A DNA stretch of 59,306 bases from an uncultured Muribaculaceae bacterium (GTDB lineage Bacteria > Bacteroidota > Bacteroidia > Bacteroidales > Muribaculaceae): positions 1 through 59,306 of the forward strand of contig CANQQE010000016.1 of NCBI GenBank assembly GCA_947625935.1. The letters run 5' to 3'. Below are positions 1 to 8,870 of this stretch, in pieces. The notes beneath the pieces were generated by a model. It worked only from the letters and a program-made list of their open reading frames with translations. It was not told the DNA's origin and did no database searches. Made by a program: the position numbers and the translations under genes. Each line of letters opens with the position of its first letter. Positions within the stretch are counted from its first letter, which is position 1.

Positions 1-49
1 GGCAAATGCAGCCTGAATCTTCAGATTTTGTCTATAAAATAGAGACTGC

Positions 50-415
50 CTAACTTTGGTTGTTAGACAGCCTCGCCCACCACCACGGCAGCCCTGCCAC
101 ACCGCTTATACCACTGCTTGCGCTTGAAACAATCAGACCGATTTTCTTGCCTGACATTTCCATGCCGGGGTGAAACAGGAACGTCTGAAGCGGATCAGCC
201 ATATTGCCCCACCACAACGGGGTGCCGAGGCAGTTTGTATCGCCTGAAATATTAAGTCCAATTACAATGTCCTTGATGGATATAATGCCTTTGCCACGAG
301 GTGTTACGCTGACAATCTTCCCGGATTGGACGCTGATTTTGAGATTGCGCGACGGGTCTCGGGTCTCGACCGGCCTAATATGCTTGTGTATGGCTGAGGA
401 AAGCGGCAAAAACAA
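50..415 (-). pseudogene. Flavodoxin-like fragment (degraded)
   Basis: The stretch that reads LGTPLWWGNM, then SGKKIGL and SSGISGV (about positions 241 down to 98) matches the second half of short flavodoxins of the flavodoxin_4 type, where G-[TY]-P-[IL]-W-W-G precedes the FMN-binding loop. The part upstream of it does not resemble the N-terminal FMN phosphate loop, no start fits a full flavodoxin, and the frame soon ends in a Trp-rich tail and a stop. I read it as a remnant made of part of a flavodoxin joined to unrelated sequence. A novel short protein cannot be excluded. An imperfect inverted repeat at about 45-76 may be a terminator. Confidence 0.4.
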
Positions 416-469
416 CCCGGCCCGTGCGGATTGGTTCGCACGGGCCGGGAAATACTATCGGTTAGACTA

Positions 470-2923
470 TCAGCGGGAAACAACGACCCGGCTGACTGTC
501 GACTTACCATCGCAGGCAGTGATACGGAGCAGGTAAACCCCGCTCTCGATTGATGAGACGTTGATGATAGAGCCGCCAGAAACCTCGGCGACAACGGCCC
601 CGGCCACATTGACAAGCTCCATCTTGGCGATTCCCGAATCGACACCCTCCACGTTGATCACATCACTTGCCGGTATCGGATAAATATTGACATTCCCCGC
701 TCCGTCAGCGATAATGTCTCCCACGCCTCCGGCAGCACCGTCGCGGTAGAGCATATCGTCAACCACGATAGCGCCTTTCTGCGTGATGGGGCTCTCGACC
801 TGCACGATCTTCATGCGGTCTACGTTGTAGACATAACCTGCCTCAAGGTCATCGAGTACCACCTCATGATATTCCCATCCGCGGAACGTTAGGGCGCAGA
901 CGCGGTGCCACTTGGTGTCGGTTCCGGCTGTCACGCCGATCCAAAGCTCATGGTTAGAGAAGTCTCCGTTGACATACAGTCCTACATGGTCGCCGGTTTC
1001 AAGAGGCTGAGGCTCGGCTACCGAGTAATCCCACATAGCTTCGCCATCGTGGGTATCGGCAAACGAGTACGACATCTTAACGGCACCCGTCCCAAAGAGC
1101 TTGGGATTAGTCGATTTGATGGCAGTTGGTTTCACCGTCAAACCCTTGCTGGCTTCAAGATTCCCGACGAGAACGGTGGGAACGTCGAAAGTCTCGATTA
1201 CCGGCGCTTCGGGCTGGTCGGTGACATCGTTTGCATAAAACTCAAACTGTAGGTCTTCACCCATCGGAAGCGACTCGGTGTCGCGAAGGTCACCCGAGAG
1301 CTTGAAGGTGTACTTCTCCCCTACTTTCAGATTGCCCTGCAACGCGAGCACGGCGTTACCAAACCCGTTACCGAGTTTATTGTACTGACAGGCGCGGGAA
1401 TTGAGGTTAACCTTGTTGTTCTCGGTATCGGTGATAGTGATGAGATTCTGGATGCCGGTGGGCTTGATTGTCTTGTCGAAACGCACTTCAAGCGTGGGAG
1501 CGGCGAAGTGCACCGCACCCTGGTCGGCAGGATAATACTCTGTCACATCCAAACGCGAACGGTTGCGTGTGGTGAAGCTGAAATTCACAGGCTCCATGAG
1601 CTGGGGATGCGAATAGGTCTTATCTGGGGTGCGGGCAGTCCCGGCGATATTAACGGTATAGGTCACGTCGGGTTCAAGCGACACCTCAGGAATATACTTA
1701 GCACTGTGGTTATTGTCGGCATATTTCCAGTAGCCCGCCACCGGGGGAGTGATTGAGAACGCCTCCTCAAGCGATTGTTCGTCGATATCGGTGTTGAACT
1801 CAAGCTCTATGGGCGATGAGCAGCTCACAAGTCCGTCTTCGCCGGTCACAGGGCCTTTGACGGTGATTTCAAGCGGGAACTCGCGCTTCATGTTGAGCGG
1901 GGTATTGCAATAGGTCACCTCATTGGCGGTAACGGTGACTGGTTGCTCCACGGTGTAATATTTATCGTTGCCGATGCGCAGGGTGTAATCGCCGGGGGCG
2001 ACGTTGCGCAGCACGAACACTCCGTTAAACATATTGTCGGTCGTACGCTTCTGGACGACTTTCCCGGTAGCGTCAACAAGCTCTACTACGGCACCGCAAA
2101 CAGGAGCGAGCTTGTCGCGGCCGTGCATGGTGAATGTCGGGTTAGGTATATCCATCGAACGGAGGTTATGGTCATCGTAAACCACTCCGGCCACGTTACC
2201 CGTCACGAAACGATCCTCGGTGTTGTAAAACTCCATGATAGACTTGACAAAGTGCCATGCCTCAAGCCACCAGTAGTCGTCGTTCATCAGACGGTAGGCT
2301 TGCGGACGGTGTTCATGCATACCACCTTCCGAGAGCAGACCCACGACATACAGGTTGCGAAGCACGCCGAGACCCGCTGTTCCCCATCCCGGGTAATAGA
2401 ATGTCACGTCGCCGGCAACCTGAGGCTTGCGGGTCCAGTTCGACATCTCGTTGCTCTGCAGGTTCTGCGCGACGATATTGCTCAATGTAAGATTCTCGGG
2501 ATAGCGGGGGGTGCCCATCGGCTCCTCGCGGTAAAGCATCAGCAAGTAGTTGACGCCCTCGCCGGCGTTGGAGTGTATCGAGAAAAACAGGTCGGAACCC
2601 CAGTCGTTGGCCTCTTTGGAGATACTGCCAAGCGAACGGTCGTCGGCCTCGGTGTTCTTGATTCGCGACAATTTGGCCTGCGCGCCCAAAGAGTCAAGTA
2701 TGTGGTACATATGCAATCCCTTGTAAAGGTTGCTCGTCGATTCCCAATAACCTGCTGTATCGTTCTGTGCGAACGGATAGAGCTGGATCGGACGGTCGTT
2801 GCTCGTGTAACCGCCGTGGCCTGGATTAATATATATTTTCAGGTCGCTCATCTTGACAGCCCACACTGACGACAAACCGCCGACAAGGGCCAGGACCAGT
2901 AATGTTAGACTGCGTTTCATCAT
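470..2923 (-). CDS. Secreted N-acetylmuramoyl-L-alanine amidase with T9SS sorting domain
   Basis: The 817-residue protein starts with a signal peptide (hydrophobic residues 5-22). An Amidase_3 domain follows at about 27-235. The zinc and catalytic residues are visible: His36 in PGHGG, Glu61, His117 in SIHSNA and Glu199 in SEGG. After it come a carboxypeptidase-regulatory-like beta domain (about 245-345), Ig-like SbsA/Big_5 modules (about 350-560) and a galactose-binding-like region. The C-terminus (about 745-817) has the YPIPASD start and the VYLLRI end of a type A T9SS sorting domain. The family cleaves the amide bond between muramic acid and the stem peptide; here it is probably exported through T9SS. 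Its start overlaps the end of the TolB-like gene by 4 bp (ATGA), which implies co-transcription. Confidence 0.85.
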   Translation of the reverse strand: MMKRSLTLLVLALVGGLSSVWAVKMSDLKIYINPGHGGYTSNDRPIQLYPFAQNDTAGYWESTSNLYKGLHMYHILDSLGAQAKLSRIKNTEADDRSLGSISKEANDWGSDLFFSIHSNAGEGVNYLLMLYREEPMGTPRYPENLTLSNIVAQNLQSNEMSNWTRKPQVAGDVTFYYPGWGTAGLGVLRNLYVVGLLSEGGMHEHRPQAYRLMNDDYWWLEAWHFVKSIMEFYNTEDRFVTGNVAGVVYDDHNLRSMDIPNPTFTMHGRDKLAPVCGAVVELVDATGKVVQKRTTDNMFNGVFVLRNVAPGDYTLRIGNDKYYTVEQPVTVTANEVTYCNTPLNMKREFPLEITVKGPVTGEDGLVSCSSPIELEFNTDIDEQSLEEAFSITPPVAGYWKYADNNHSAKYIPEVSLEPDVTYTVNIAGTARTPDKTYSHPQLMEPVNFSFTTRNRSRLDVTEYYPADQGAVHFAAPTLEVRFDKTIKPTGIQNLITITDTENNKVNLNSRACQYNKLGNGFGNAVLALQGNLKVGEKYTFKLSGDLRDTESLPMGEDLQFEFYANDVTDQPEAPVIETFDVPTVLVGNLEASKGLTVKPTAIKSTNPKLFGTGAVKMSYSFADTHDGEAMWDYSVAEPQPLETGDHVGLYVNGDFSNHELWIGVTAGTDTKWHRVCALTFRGWEYHEVVLDDLEAGYVYNVDRMKIVQVESPITQKGAIVVDDMLYRDGAAGGVGDIIADGAGNVNIYPIPASDVINVEGVDSGIAKMELVNVAGAVVAEVSGGSIINVSSIESGVYLLRITACDGKSTVSRVVVSR

Positions 2924-3774
2924 CTTTCAGTATTTGTGGGGTTAATCTGATACAGTTCACCTTCGACTGTAGTGAAAATTATTGAACGGTTAGCCGGCGA
3001 CGCCGTAAGCTCGCCGACAAGGCAATCAGGGGTGGTGGCCGTAGCGGTCGCCCCGCTTGCGAGATCAACAAGCACCACAGCCGAGTCGAGAACTATGTAG
3101 CCGTCATCGTGCGACACCACTGCGGCGACAGTGCTGTCATCAATCCAGCAAGGATAATCACCCTTTGGCATAACAGGCTTGAGATCGGTCCCGTCAAGAT
3201 TGCACACAAACACCCCCTTGAAAGGCTCCGAGAACAATATCCGGGTGCCGTCGGGAGAAATCGACGCCCACTGATAGGTATGCGCGCCGGCCACCGGGTC
3301 AAGGCTACTCAACTTGCCGTCAACCGACACGTTGATGTGGTCAAAATCTGTAGCCGCGTATGTTTGGCGGTCAATACCCTTCAGCGCGCGGGAATCGCGG
3401 TTAGGTTTGGCTATCTCTGTCATCGTTGAGGATTTGACATCGAAACAACGCACATCGCGGTTCATCAGACCGTTGACCTTGACAGCCGTGCGATAATAGA
3501 TTTTTGAACCGTCATGCGAGAACGTCGGCTCAAAACCGGCAGCCGCCGATTTGTCGATGACCGAAATCTTTCCGGTAGCCAGATCAAGACTGTTAAGCCC
3601 GGTATGATCGGCAGAGGAAAACAGAAGCGTCGAGCCGTCGGGGCTGAGTACGGGATGATACACCTCGCCCGATATATCGATCCGATGTGGGGTCGTGAAA
3701 TTCGGGACCAACGCCGACGCGCTAAATCCACAAACCGCCATGACCGACACAAAAAAAGTTGTCATGATTTTCAT
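2920..3774 (-). CDS. TolB-like WD40/PD40 beta-propeller exported protein
   Basis: This 284-residue protein has an N-terminal signal peptide (about 1-21) followed by repeats of the form SPDGSTLLFSS, SHDGSKIYY and SPDGTRILFSE. These are the Asp-Gly turns of PD40/WD40-like TolB beta-propeller blades. Such propellers bind proteins or glycans; no catalytic residues are evident. It overlaps the downstream amidase by 4 bp and lies 67 bp after the phosphodiester glycosidase gene, so the three genes probably form one envelope-directed operon. A role as scaffold or sensor for the amidase is inference. There is no T9SS sorting tail, so a periplasmic location is more likely than surface export. Confidence 0.75.
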   Translation of the reverse strand: MKIMTTFFVSVMAVCGFSASALVPNFTTPHRIDISGEVYHPVLSPDGSTLLFSSADHTGLNSLDLATGKISVIDKSAAAGFEPTFSHDGSKIYYRTAVKVNGLMNRDVRCFDVKSSTMTEIAKPNRDSRALKGIDRQTYAATDFDHINVSVDGKLSSLDPVAGAHTYQWASISPDGTRILFSEPFKGVFVCNLDGTDLKPVMPKGDYPCWIDDSTVAAVVSHDDGYIVLDSAVVLVDLASGATATATTPDCLVGELTASPANRSIIFTTVEGELYQINPTNTER

Positions 3775-3841
3775 GCTATTAATCTATAAAAAATGAATTA
3801 AATTTAAACTATTTTCACAATTTTAACGCAGTCCAAACCCG

Positions 3842-6376
3842 TCACTTAACTATAATTCTGACAGGTGTAATTCCATTCGCAGTTTCAACAACCACGATGT
3901 AAAGACCTGCTGACAAGCCACTTACGCTAACCGAAGCCTTGTTGCCTGAAACTGAATGACGACCCACAAGCACACCTGAGGCAGAGTAAATCGCCACAGA
4001 GCGCAACTCACTTTCACTCAGTATGTTAGCCACGCCGCCAACCACAGGGTTTGGGGTTACGGTCACAGCCGCATGGACATCCTGAATGGCGACATTCTCA
4101 ACTCCCGACGGGTTAAGATACTCAGCCTCAAGGGCTTTGATCTTCACATAGTGATTACCGTTAAGAGAAGCGTCTTTCGGGAACGTGAACTTGAGTCCGT
4201 TCAGCTTCATCGGGAAGCTGATCAGATCCGAAAGATCGCCATAAGCCGACAACGGGAACTTAACGCGGTAACTATTTAACGCCGCAAATCCCTGACCATC
4301 ATTGTTTTGCTCAGTGTAGTTGGTACGGGTCGAAACCGGGGTACGCACATCGAGCTGCACCTTATCGACCTTCAGATCGCTCTCAAACTCTACCCAGACA
4401 GCCTCAGGCAGGCTGAATATGTTCGTCGGTTTTAACAATTCGACCGACGGCGCGAGACGCGACACCGCCACCTTGAAATCAACTCGACCATCTTCACTCA
4501 TTTTCGTGCCTGAAGTTCCTGATTGTTTGAAAGTCCAGCCGGTGAAATCGGTGACAGGCAAATACTTAGCAGTTGGTATTTCAACCGACAGAGAAGTCTG
4601 GTCGACAAATTCACCTACGTTTACAGTGATAGTGGTCTGACCATTTTTCAGCCCTTTTAACACACCTTGGTCATTTATGACCGCAACAGTCTCATCCTCG
4701 ACAGTCCAATTGAGACGAGCGGGATCATATTTGTAAGTGTTCGCTCCAATTGTGGCCGTAACCTCCATCGCATATTCGCGTATATGGTCGATTACCAACG
4801 GTTTAACACGCATCGACACATTGGATGCCGCAACAGTCATATCCTTCGACACCGACACGCCATTGAACGTAGCGGTCAGCGGCCCGGTCATCGCCGTGCC
4901 GCCGGCAATAAACACATTGCCTTCGCACGACCCGAGATCTTCCGAGCATGATAGAGTGTAATCCTTAAAATCATAATCGACCACATCGCCATACTGGTTG
5001 TACGCTATAATCTGCGGAGAGAATGACGAATAGGTCGGAGCGAGCAGATTGACATCGTAAAACTCAAGACGGGTCACGTTGTCATCCTTCGGGGCGATCG
5101 AATAAAGGAACATACCGTTTGACACCGCACGCGGAGTACCTTCGGTGGTGGTGTTGATTATGGCGCCGTTATAGTACATTTCAGCCGAGCCTCCGGCGTC
5201 ACAGTTAACCATGTCGGTGCAGCCATAATGCTTCGCAAGCTCACACATCACGCGCGTGGGGCAACCGCCTGACTTGCCATATGTTTTGTCGGTTGAGCGG
5301 TCAATTACAACCACATAAAGCGTCTTACCGTCGGCCGACATTCCATAGCCGGTGCGGGAATATACCTGTGAATTATAAGTTTCAGTGGTGTTATATTTGG
5401 TCAGTTCGCCATCAATCATCACGGCAGCATTACCAGCGACGAAGTTGTCGAGCTTTACGAGCCGGTCGTTACGGTCGAAGTAGTTTGTCTCGATTGTCAC
5501 CTCATCGCCTACGGCAAGGTTGGCGAGAAGTTCGCGTTTGTCGCCGCGACCGACAAGAGCGGCAGCATGGTTGCCGAGTGTGCCGGTACCGGCATTAGTC
5601 CTGACTTCGGCAACTTTCAGTTTGACCTGCTCGCCGATTTTCCACTTCTCCCCTTCGACTAAATCGAGCAACACCTCAGTGCTCTCCCCCTCGACTATAG
5701 TCCATTCAGGCTTGCCGGTAGAACCGGTACCCTGGTTTATGGGACGGAAGGATTTCGACGAACCGTAAAATGAATTGTACATACCGATTTCACCGTCTCT
5801 CACCACTTTATTTATCTGGTAGATTTCAGGCTCACCGATTTTATCGTGTTTCACATATCCGCGATAGTACAGATTGCCGATATGAAGCATCTTATCCACA
5901 TCAATGCCGATCACACCCATGTGTTTCCATCCGCCGTTCCATTGGTCAGAGTGCATATTGGTCTCAGTAATCATCTGGCCGTTGCGCCCGCTACCGCCAT
6001 AACCGACACCATTGAGCGTGGGGCTATATGGCTCTTGGGTGTTCACCACCCAAAAATTGGCGTTAGCACCGGCAAGCACTCGCTTTTCGGCGGTGGTCTG
6101 TCGTTGAGCCGCCTTGACAAGTGACTCAGTGCCCTGACAAGTCTCATTGGCAGTGGTAGTCTCCAATCGATTATACGGATTGGTCACATCCATTATCAGC
6201 ATATTGATATTCAATGGATAGGTTTCAGACCTGAGCCTCTTGTAAGTTATGCCGGGGCCGATGCTCATGCTGATGAGTTCATTCACCTCATGCGGATTCC
6301 CATTCAGCTCAATCTGCTCGGCGTCTACAGGCACTACCGCTGCGGCAGCCAATAATAGGAGTAGACTTTTCTTCAT
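3842..6376 (-). CDS. Phosphodiester glycosidase family (NAGPA/DUF2233) protein with T9SS sorting domain
   Basis: The 844-residue protein has a signal peptide (1-19). An N-terminal NAGPA-type phosphodiester glycosidase domain covers about 50-425. It contains the family blocks RTGYGMS (about 341), GGCPTRVM (about 370) and NCDAGGSAEMYYNG (about 391-404). Big_2/Ig-like domains fill the middle, and a T9SS type A sorting domain closes it (about 770-844, PNPVVGG to LYIVVVE). The family releases GlcNAc from phosphodiester-linked sugars; bacterial members are thought to act on wall or exopolysaccharide glycans, but the substrate here is unknown. It is the first gene of a probable three-gene operon with the TolB-like and amidase genes. 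Confidence 0.8.
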   Translation of the reverse strand: MKKSLLLLLAAAAVVPVDAEQIELNGNPHEVNELISMSIGPGITYKRLRSETYPLNINMLIMDVTNPYNRLETTTANETCQGTESLVKAAQRQTTAEKRVLAGANANFWVVNTQEPYSPTLNGVGYGGSGRNGQMITETNMHSDQWNGGWKHMGVIGIDVDKMLHIGNLYYRGYVKHDKIGEPEIYQINKVVRDGEIGMYNSFYGSSKSFRPINQGTGSTGKPEWTIVEGESTEVLLDLVEGEKWKIGEQVKLKVAEVRTNAGTGTLGNHAAALVGRGDKRELLANLAVGDEVTIETNYFDRNDRLVKLDNFVAGNAAVMIDGELTKYNTTETYNSQVYSRTGYGMSADGKTLYVVVIDRSTDKTYGKSGGCPTRVMCELAKHYGCTDMVNCDAGGSAEMYYNGAIINTTTEGTPRAVSNGMFLYSIAPKDDNVTRLEFYDVNLLAPTYSSFSPQIIAYNQYGDVVDYDFKDYTLSCSEDLGSCEGNVFIAGGTAMTGPLTATFNGVSVSKDMTVAASNVSMRVKPLVIDHIREYAMEVTATIGANTYKYDPARLNWTVEDETVAVINDQGVLKGLKNGQTTITVNVGEFVDQTSLSVEIPTAKYLPVTDFTGWTFKQSGTSGTKMSEDGRVDFKVAVSRLAPSVELLKPTNIFSLPEAVWVEFESDLKVDKVQLDVRTPVSTRTNYTEQNNDGQGFAALNSYRVKFPLSAYGDLSDLISFPMKLNGLKFTFPKDASLNGNHYVKIKALEAEYLNPSGVENVAIQDVHAAVTVTPNPVVGGVANILSESELRSVAIYSASGVLVGRHSVSGNKASVSVSGLSAGLYIVVVETANGITPVRIIVK

Positions 6377-6476
6377 ATTTGCGTTGTTTTAAGGGTAATT
6401 AGATAGGGTTGTTAGTATTCCGATAGAACGCAAGAGCTATCCAATTTATTATAGGACAGCTACAGAACGCTCACCG

Positions 6477-6484
6477 CAAAGATA
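6477..6484 (-). promoter_or_regulatory. Promoter -7 box for the glycosidase-amidase operon
   Basis: Read on the minus strand the site is TATCTTTG, a match to the Bacteroidetes -7 element TAnnTTTG. It lies about 100 bp upstream of the glycosidase start. No good -33 TTTG is seen at the expected distance, so confidence is moderate. Confidence 0.4.
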
Positions 6485-6532
6485 ATATTAAAAATCCGTA
6501 TCTCTTGCGTAATAAATGTTAATAATCACATT

Positions 6533-7537
6533 TTAAACCATGACCAAATAATCACATTTCGCAAAAGTCATACCTACACTCGCTTTTAACAACGAACGGT
6601 CAGCGCTATTCCCTTTCAATAGCTCTATAAGTACTTTCGGATAGTTAGCACCCGCTTCATATGTAAAAGGGAATCCACCGCCAAACCGAGGATTCAGTTC
6701 AAGCACATAGAAGCTACCATCCTTTTCTAAAACATCACAATCCAAATTACCTATGTGACGCAGTGAACTTCCTATCGTCTTTCCGATTTTCTCTATTTCA
6801 GGAGATTCGACAACTACAGCTTTGTCTGTCTCACCCGCCCTCATTGCCAATTTTTTCTTGACAACCACGCCGATAATATTGCCTTCCAGATCATTCATCA
6901 CATCCATTCCATATTCCTGTCCGTCAATATACTCCTGTATGAGGATATAATCCTCTCCCTCAGAAGCATTGGCCAAAATTGATTTTTTAATTTTTCGTTT
7001 CAAAGACGCATACACATCTTTGAGTTCCTCGATGTCATTCACTTTTTCGATTCCTATCGATCCAGACCCCCAACGCGGTTTAAGCATCAATGGGAATTTA
7101 AGGACACCCTCATCTATCTTATTTAAGGCATTCTGATAACCGACAACAGTTATCGGAGATAATAAATTCAGCGACTCAATGAAAACCGATGTCTTATACT
7201 TATCGAAACAAGTCTGTATGACATCCGGGGTTGAAAGTATCAATCTGGTATCCACCTCTGAAAAACGAGCCTTGTTGTTTGCCAAAATCGGTAATTCAAG
7301 GTCGTTCAGGCTAATCAAAGCCGATATAGAATGTTTTTTACACAACTCCAACACCACATCAACATAGCCCGCATCGTACACCGAAGGGACTTGGCACTTA
7401 ACGTCAGCGACACTTAACGCAGGGGCCGACAACTGCATATCGGCAGCGACAATAAGACCCTCTCCGTTCAATTGTTCTTTAAAATATTTCAACAGGTAAG
7501 TGCGTCGTCCGGCGCAAGTGAATAGAAAATTTACCAT
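6533..7537 (-). CDS. ATP-grasp domain protein (carbamoyl-phosphate-synthase-like ligase)
   Basis: This 334-residue protein starts NFLFTCAGRRTYLL, the usual N-terminus of ATP-grasp proteins found in surface-glycan loci (a Rossmann-like pre-ATP-grasp domain, about 1-105). The ATP-grasp fold follows, with KPRWGSGSIG (glycine-rich loop, about 153), IQEYIDGQEYG (about 203) and the metal-binding strand FYVLELNPRFGGG (about 276). Such enzymes join a carboxylate to an amine via an acyl phosphate. It overlaps the upstream decarboxylase gene by 7 bp, so the two products probably act on the same amino-acid-like group, perhaps a decoration of a sugar; that link is inference. It is the last gene of the glycan operon. 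Confidence 0.75.
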   Translation of the reverse strand: MVNFLFTCAGRRTYLLKYFKEQLNGEGLIVAADMQLSAPALSVADVKCQVPSVYDAGYVDVVLELCKKHSISALISLNDLELPILANNKARFSEVDTRLILSTPDVIQTCFDKYKTSVFIESLNLLSPITVVGYQNALNKIDEGVLKFPLMLKPRWGSGSIGIEKVNDIEELKDVYASLKRKIKKSILANASEGEDYILIQEYIDGQEYGMDVMNDLEGNIIGVVVKKKLAMRAGETDKAVVVESPEIEKIGKTIGSSLRHIGNLDCDVLEKDGSFYVLELNPRFGGGFPFTYEAGANYPKVLIELLKGNSADRSLLKASVGMTFAKCDYLVMV

Positions 7538-8730
7538 ACCGATTTCTGTGTATATTCCTTATTAGTCCACTTATCTCTGATTAAACGATATTGTCCGTTA
7601 TCTTCCTCGACATATATTCTCGGCAGATAATTAATGAAATTGGGGCTAAGACACATCGTATATGAACCCACATTTTTATATCTAATCATGTCCCCCACAA
7701 GAAGATTATTATAGCCATTCAACGTGAACAAATGGTCACGTTCAATACATGACGATCCGCATATGATTTGTGGACAATCCGACACGGGAGCATTACCCTG
7801 ACTCAATATTTCTTTTATATAATCAGTCTTTGTAAACAAGGGGTCAACGTCATTTCTCGTTCCGTCGGTGACCACGATGCGACACCCCGGCAGAATCTTG
7901 GTATCTATAACCGTGGATAAATATGACATTGACGAAGCGACAACGGCAGTGCCGGGTTCCACTATAACCGTAAAATCCCTGTTAGGGAAATTTTTCGTTA
8001 TTGATTCCTTGAAAGCATCAGAGTAATCTTTATATGTGGGAGCGTTCCTGAATATGCCGAAATAGCCGCCGCCGATATCAATCATATCCACCGAAAGATT
8101 ATACTTCTTTATTATGCTGCAGGCGTAGTCTACCAAATGTTTATAATATGCGACACTACGAGTACCCGACATTCGATGAATATGCAGACATTTCAGTTTG
8201 ACATTATCAACTTTCGATATGGCCTGCAGTGCATCAGCAAATTCGCTTGTAGCATCGCTAAAGCCAAAACGGCTAAAGTCATTTTCTTTTTTCGTGTCAT
8301 CGGGAGAAATAGCGTTAATGTCAATGTTAAGCCTTATCCCAATGCCATAATCGCCATCAGACGGCAACTCTTTGAGCCACTCGAGCTCACGTTTTGTCTC
8401 GATATTGACAATCGCATTGCCCGTAATCGCCTCCAAGAATGTCTCTTTTGATTTCATGGGGCCGTTATAGATTATCTTTTCTATCGGGAAGCCCACAAGA
8501 CGGGCAAGATTGTACTCGTCGTGGGAGACCACTTCGGCATAGCATCCTAAATCCAAGGCTTTTTTGAGGATATAGGGTAATGAATTAGTTTTTACGGAAT
8601 ATCCGATTATCGAACGCTTAAAATTAGATTTGAGCGCATCGCCAAACAGCGTGGCACTCCGTGTAAATTCGGCTTCATCGAAAATGAAACACGGAGTCGC
8701 GAGCGTTTTATATTTATCAATATCTGTCAT
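7531..8730 (-). CDS. Fold-type III PLP-dependent decarboxylase (LysA-like)
   Basis: The 399-residue protein has the alanine-racemase/ornithine-decarboxylase fold. Lys47 in GYSVKTN is the expected PLP lysine. His183/His185, the phosphate-binding GGGYFG (220-225), EPG (258-260), Cys328 in GSSC and Tyr357 complete the family's active site. The overall form is that of diaminopimelate decarboxylase, but it sits between an ATP-grasp ligase and glycan genes rather than with lysine genes. I infer that it makes an amine or amino acid used in a surface polymer. It cannot be excluded that it decarboxylates diaminopimelate. It overlaps the next gene by 7 bp. Confidence 0.75.
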   Translation of the reverse strand: MTDIDKYKTLATPCFIFDEAEFTRSATLFGDALKSNFKRSIIGYSVKTNSLPYILKKALDLGCYAEVVSHDEYNLARLVGFPIEKIIYNGPMKSKETFLEAITGNAIVNIETKRELEWLKELPSDGDYGIGIRLNIDINAISPDDTKKENDFSRFGFSDATSEFADALQAISKVDNVKLKCLHIHRMSGTRSVAYYKHLVDYACSIIKKYNLSVDMIDIGGGYFGIFRNAPTYKDYSDAFKESITKNFPNRDFTVIVEPGTAVVASSMSYLSTVIDTKILPGCRIVVTDGTRNDVDPLFTKTDYIKEILSQGNAPVSDCPQIICGSSCIERDHLFTLNGYNNLLVGDMIRYKNVGSYTMCLSPNFINYLPRIYVEEDNGQYRLIRDKWTNKEYTQKSVW

Positions 8731-8735
8731 TCTCT

Positions 8736-8870
8736 TTAATTAGTGCCGTCAAAATCAGGGGCTGTGGCATCGCCGTCCTGATTTATATCGTCGCGTTTCA
8801 GTACCTTCTTTATTGTGGATATCACTATGCTGCAATTCGTGCGAAAACCGATGTTGTCAACATACCATAT
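8736..8870 (-). pseudogene. C-terminal remnant of a sugar-phosphate transferase
   Basis: On the minus strand this gap reads WYVDNIGFRTN..., then KKVLKRDDINQDG and ends PDFDGTN before a stop. That is the conserved C-terminus of undecaprenyl-phosphate sugar transferases. It is homologous to, but clearly divergent from, the C-terminus of the intact transferase at 9887-10510 (WYVNNISFKTD... KVIKRE). The remnant begins in the same frame directly after the stop of the epimerase gene, so the 5' part of this older transferase is gone. The likely event is replacement by an incoming epimerase-transferase pair. It is too short to be active. Confidence 0.7.

Noticed and set aside
1943-2869. 308-codon plus-strand frame
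   Set aside because: It is the antisense of the T9SS amidase and has no recognisable domain.
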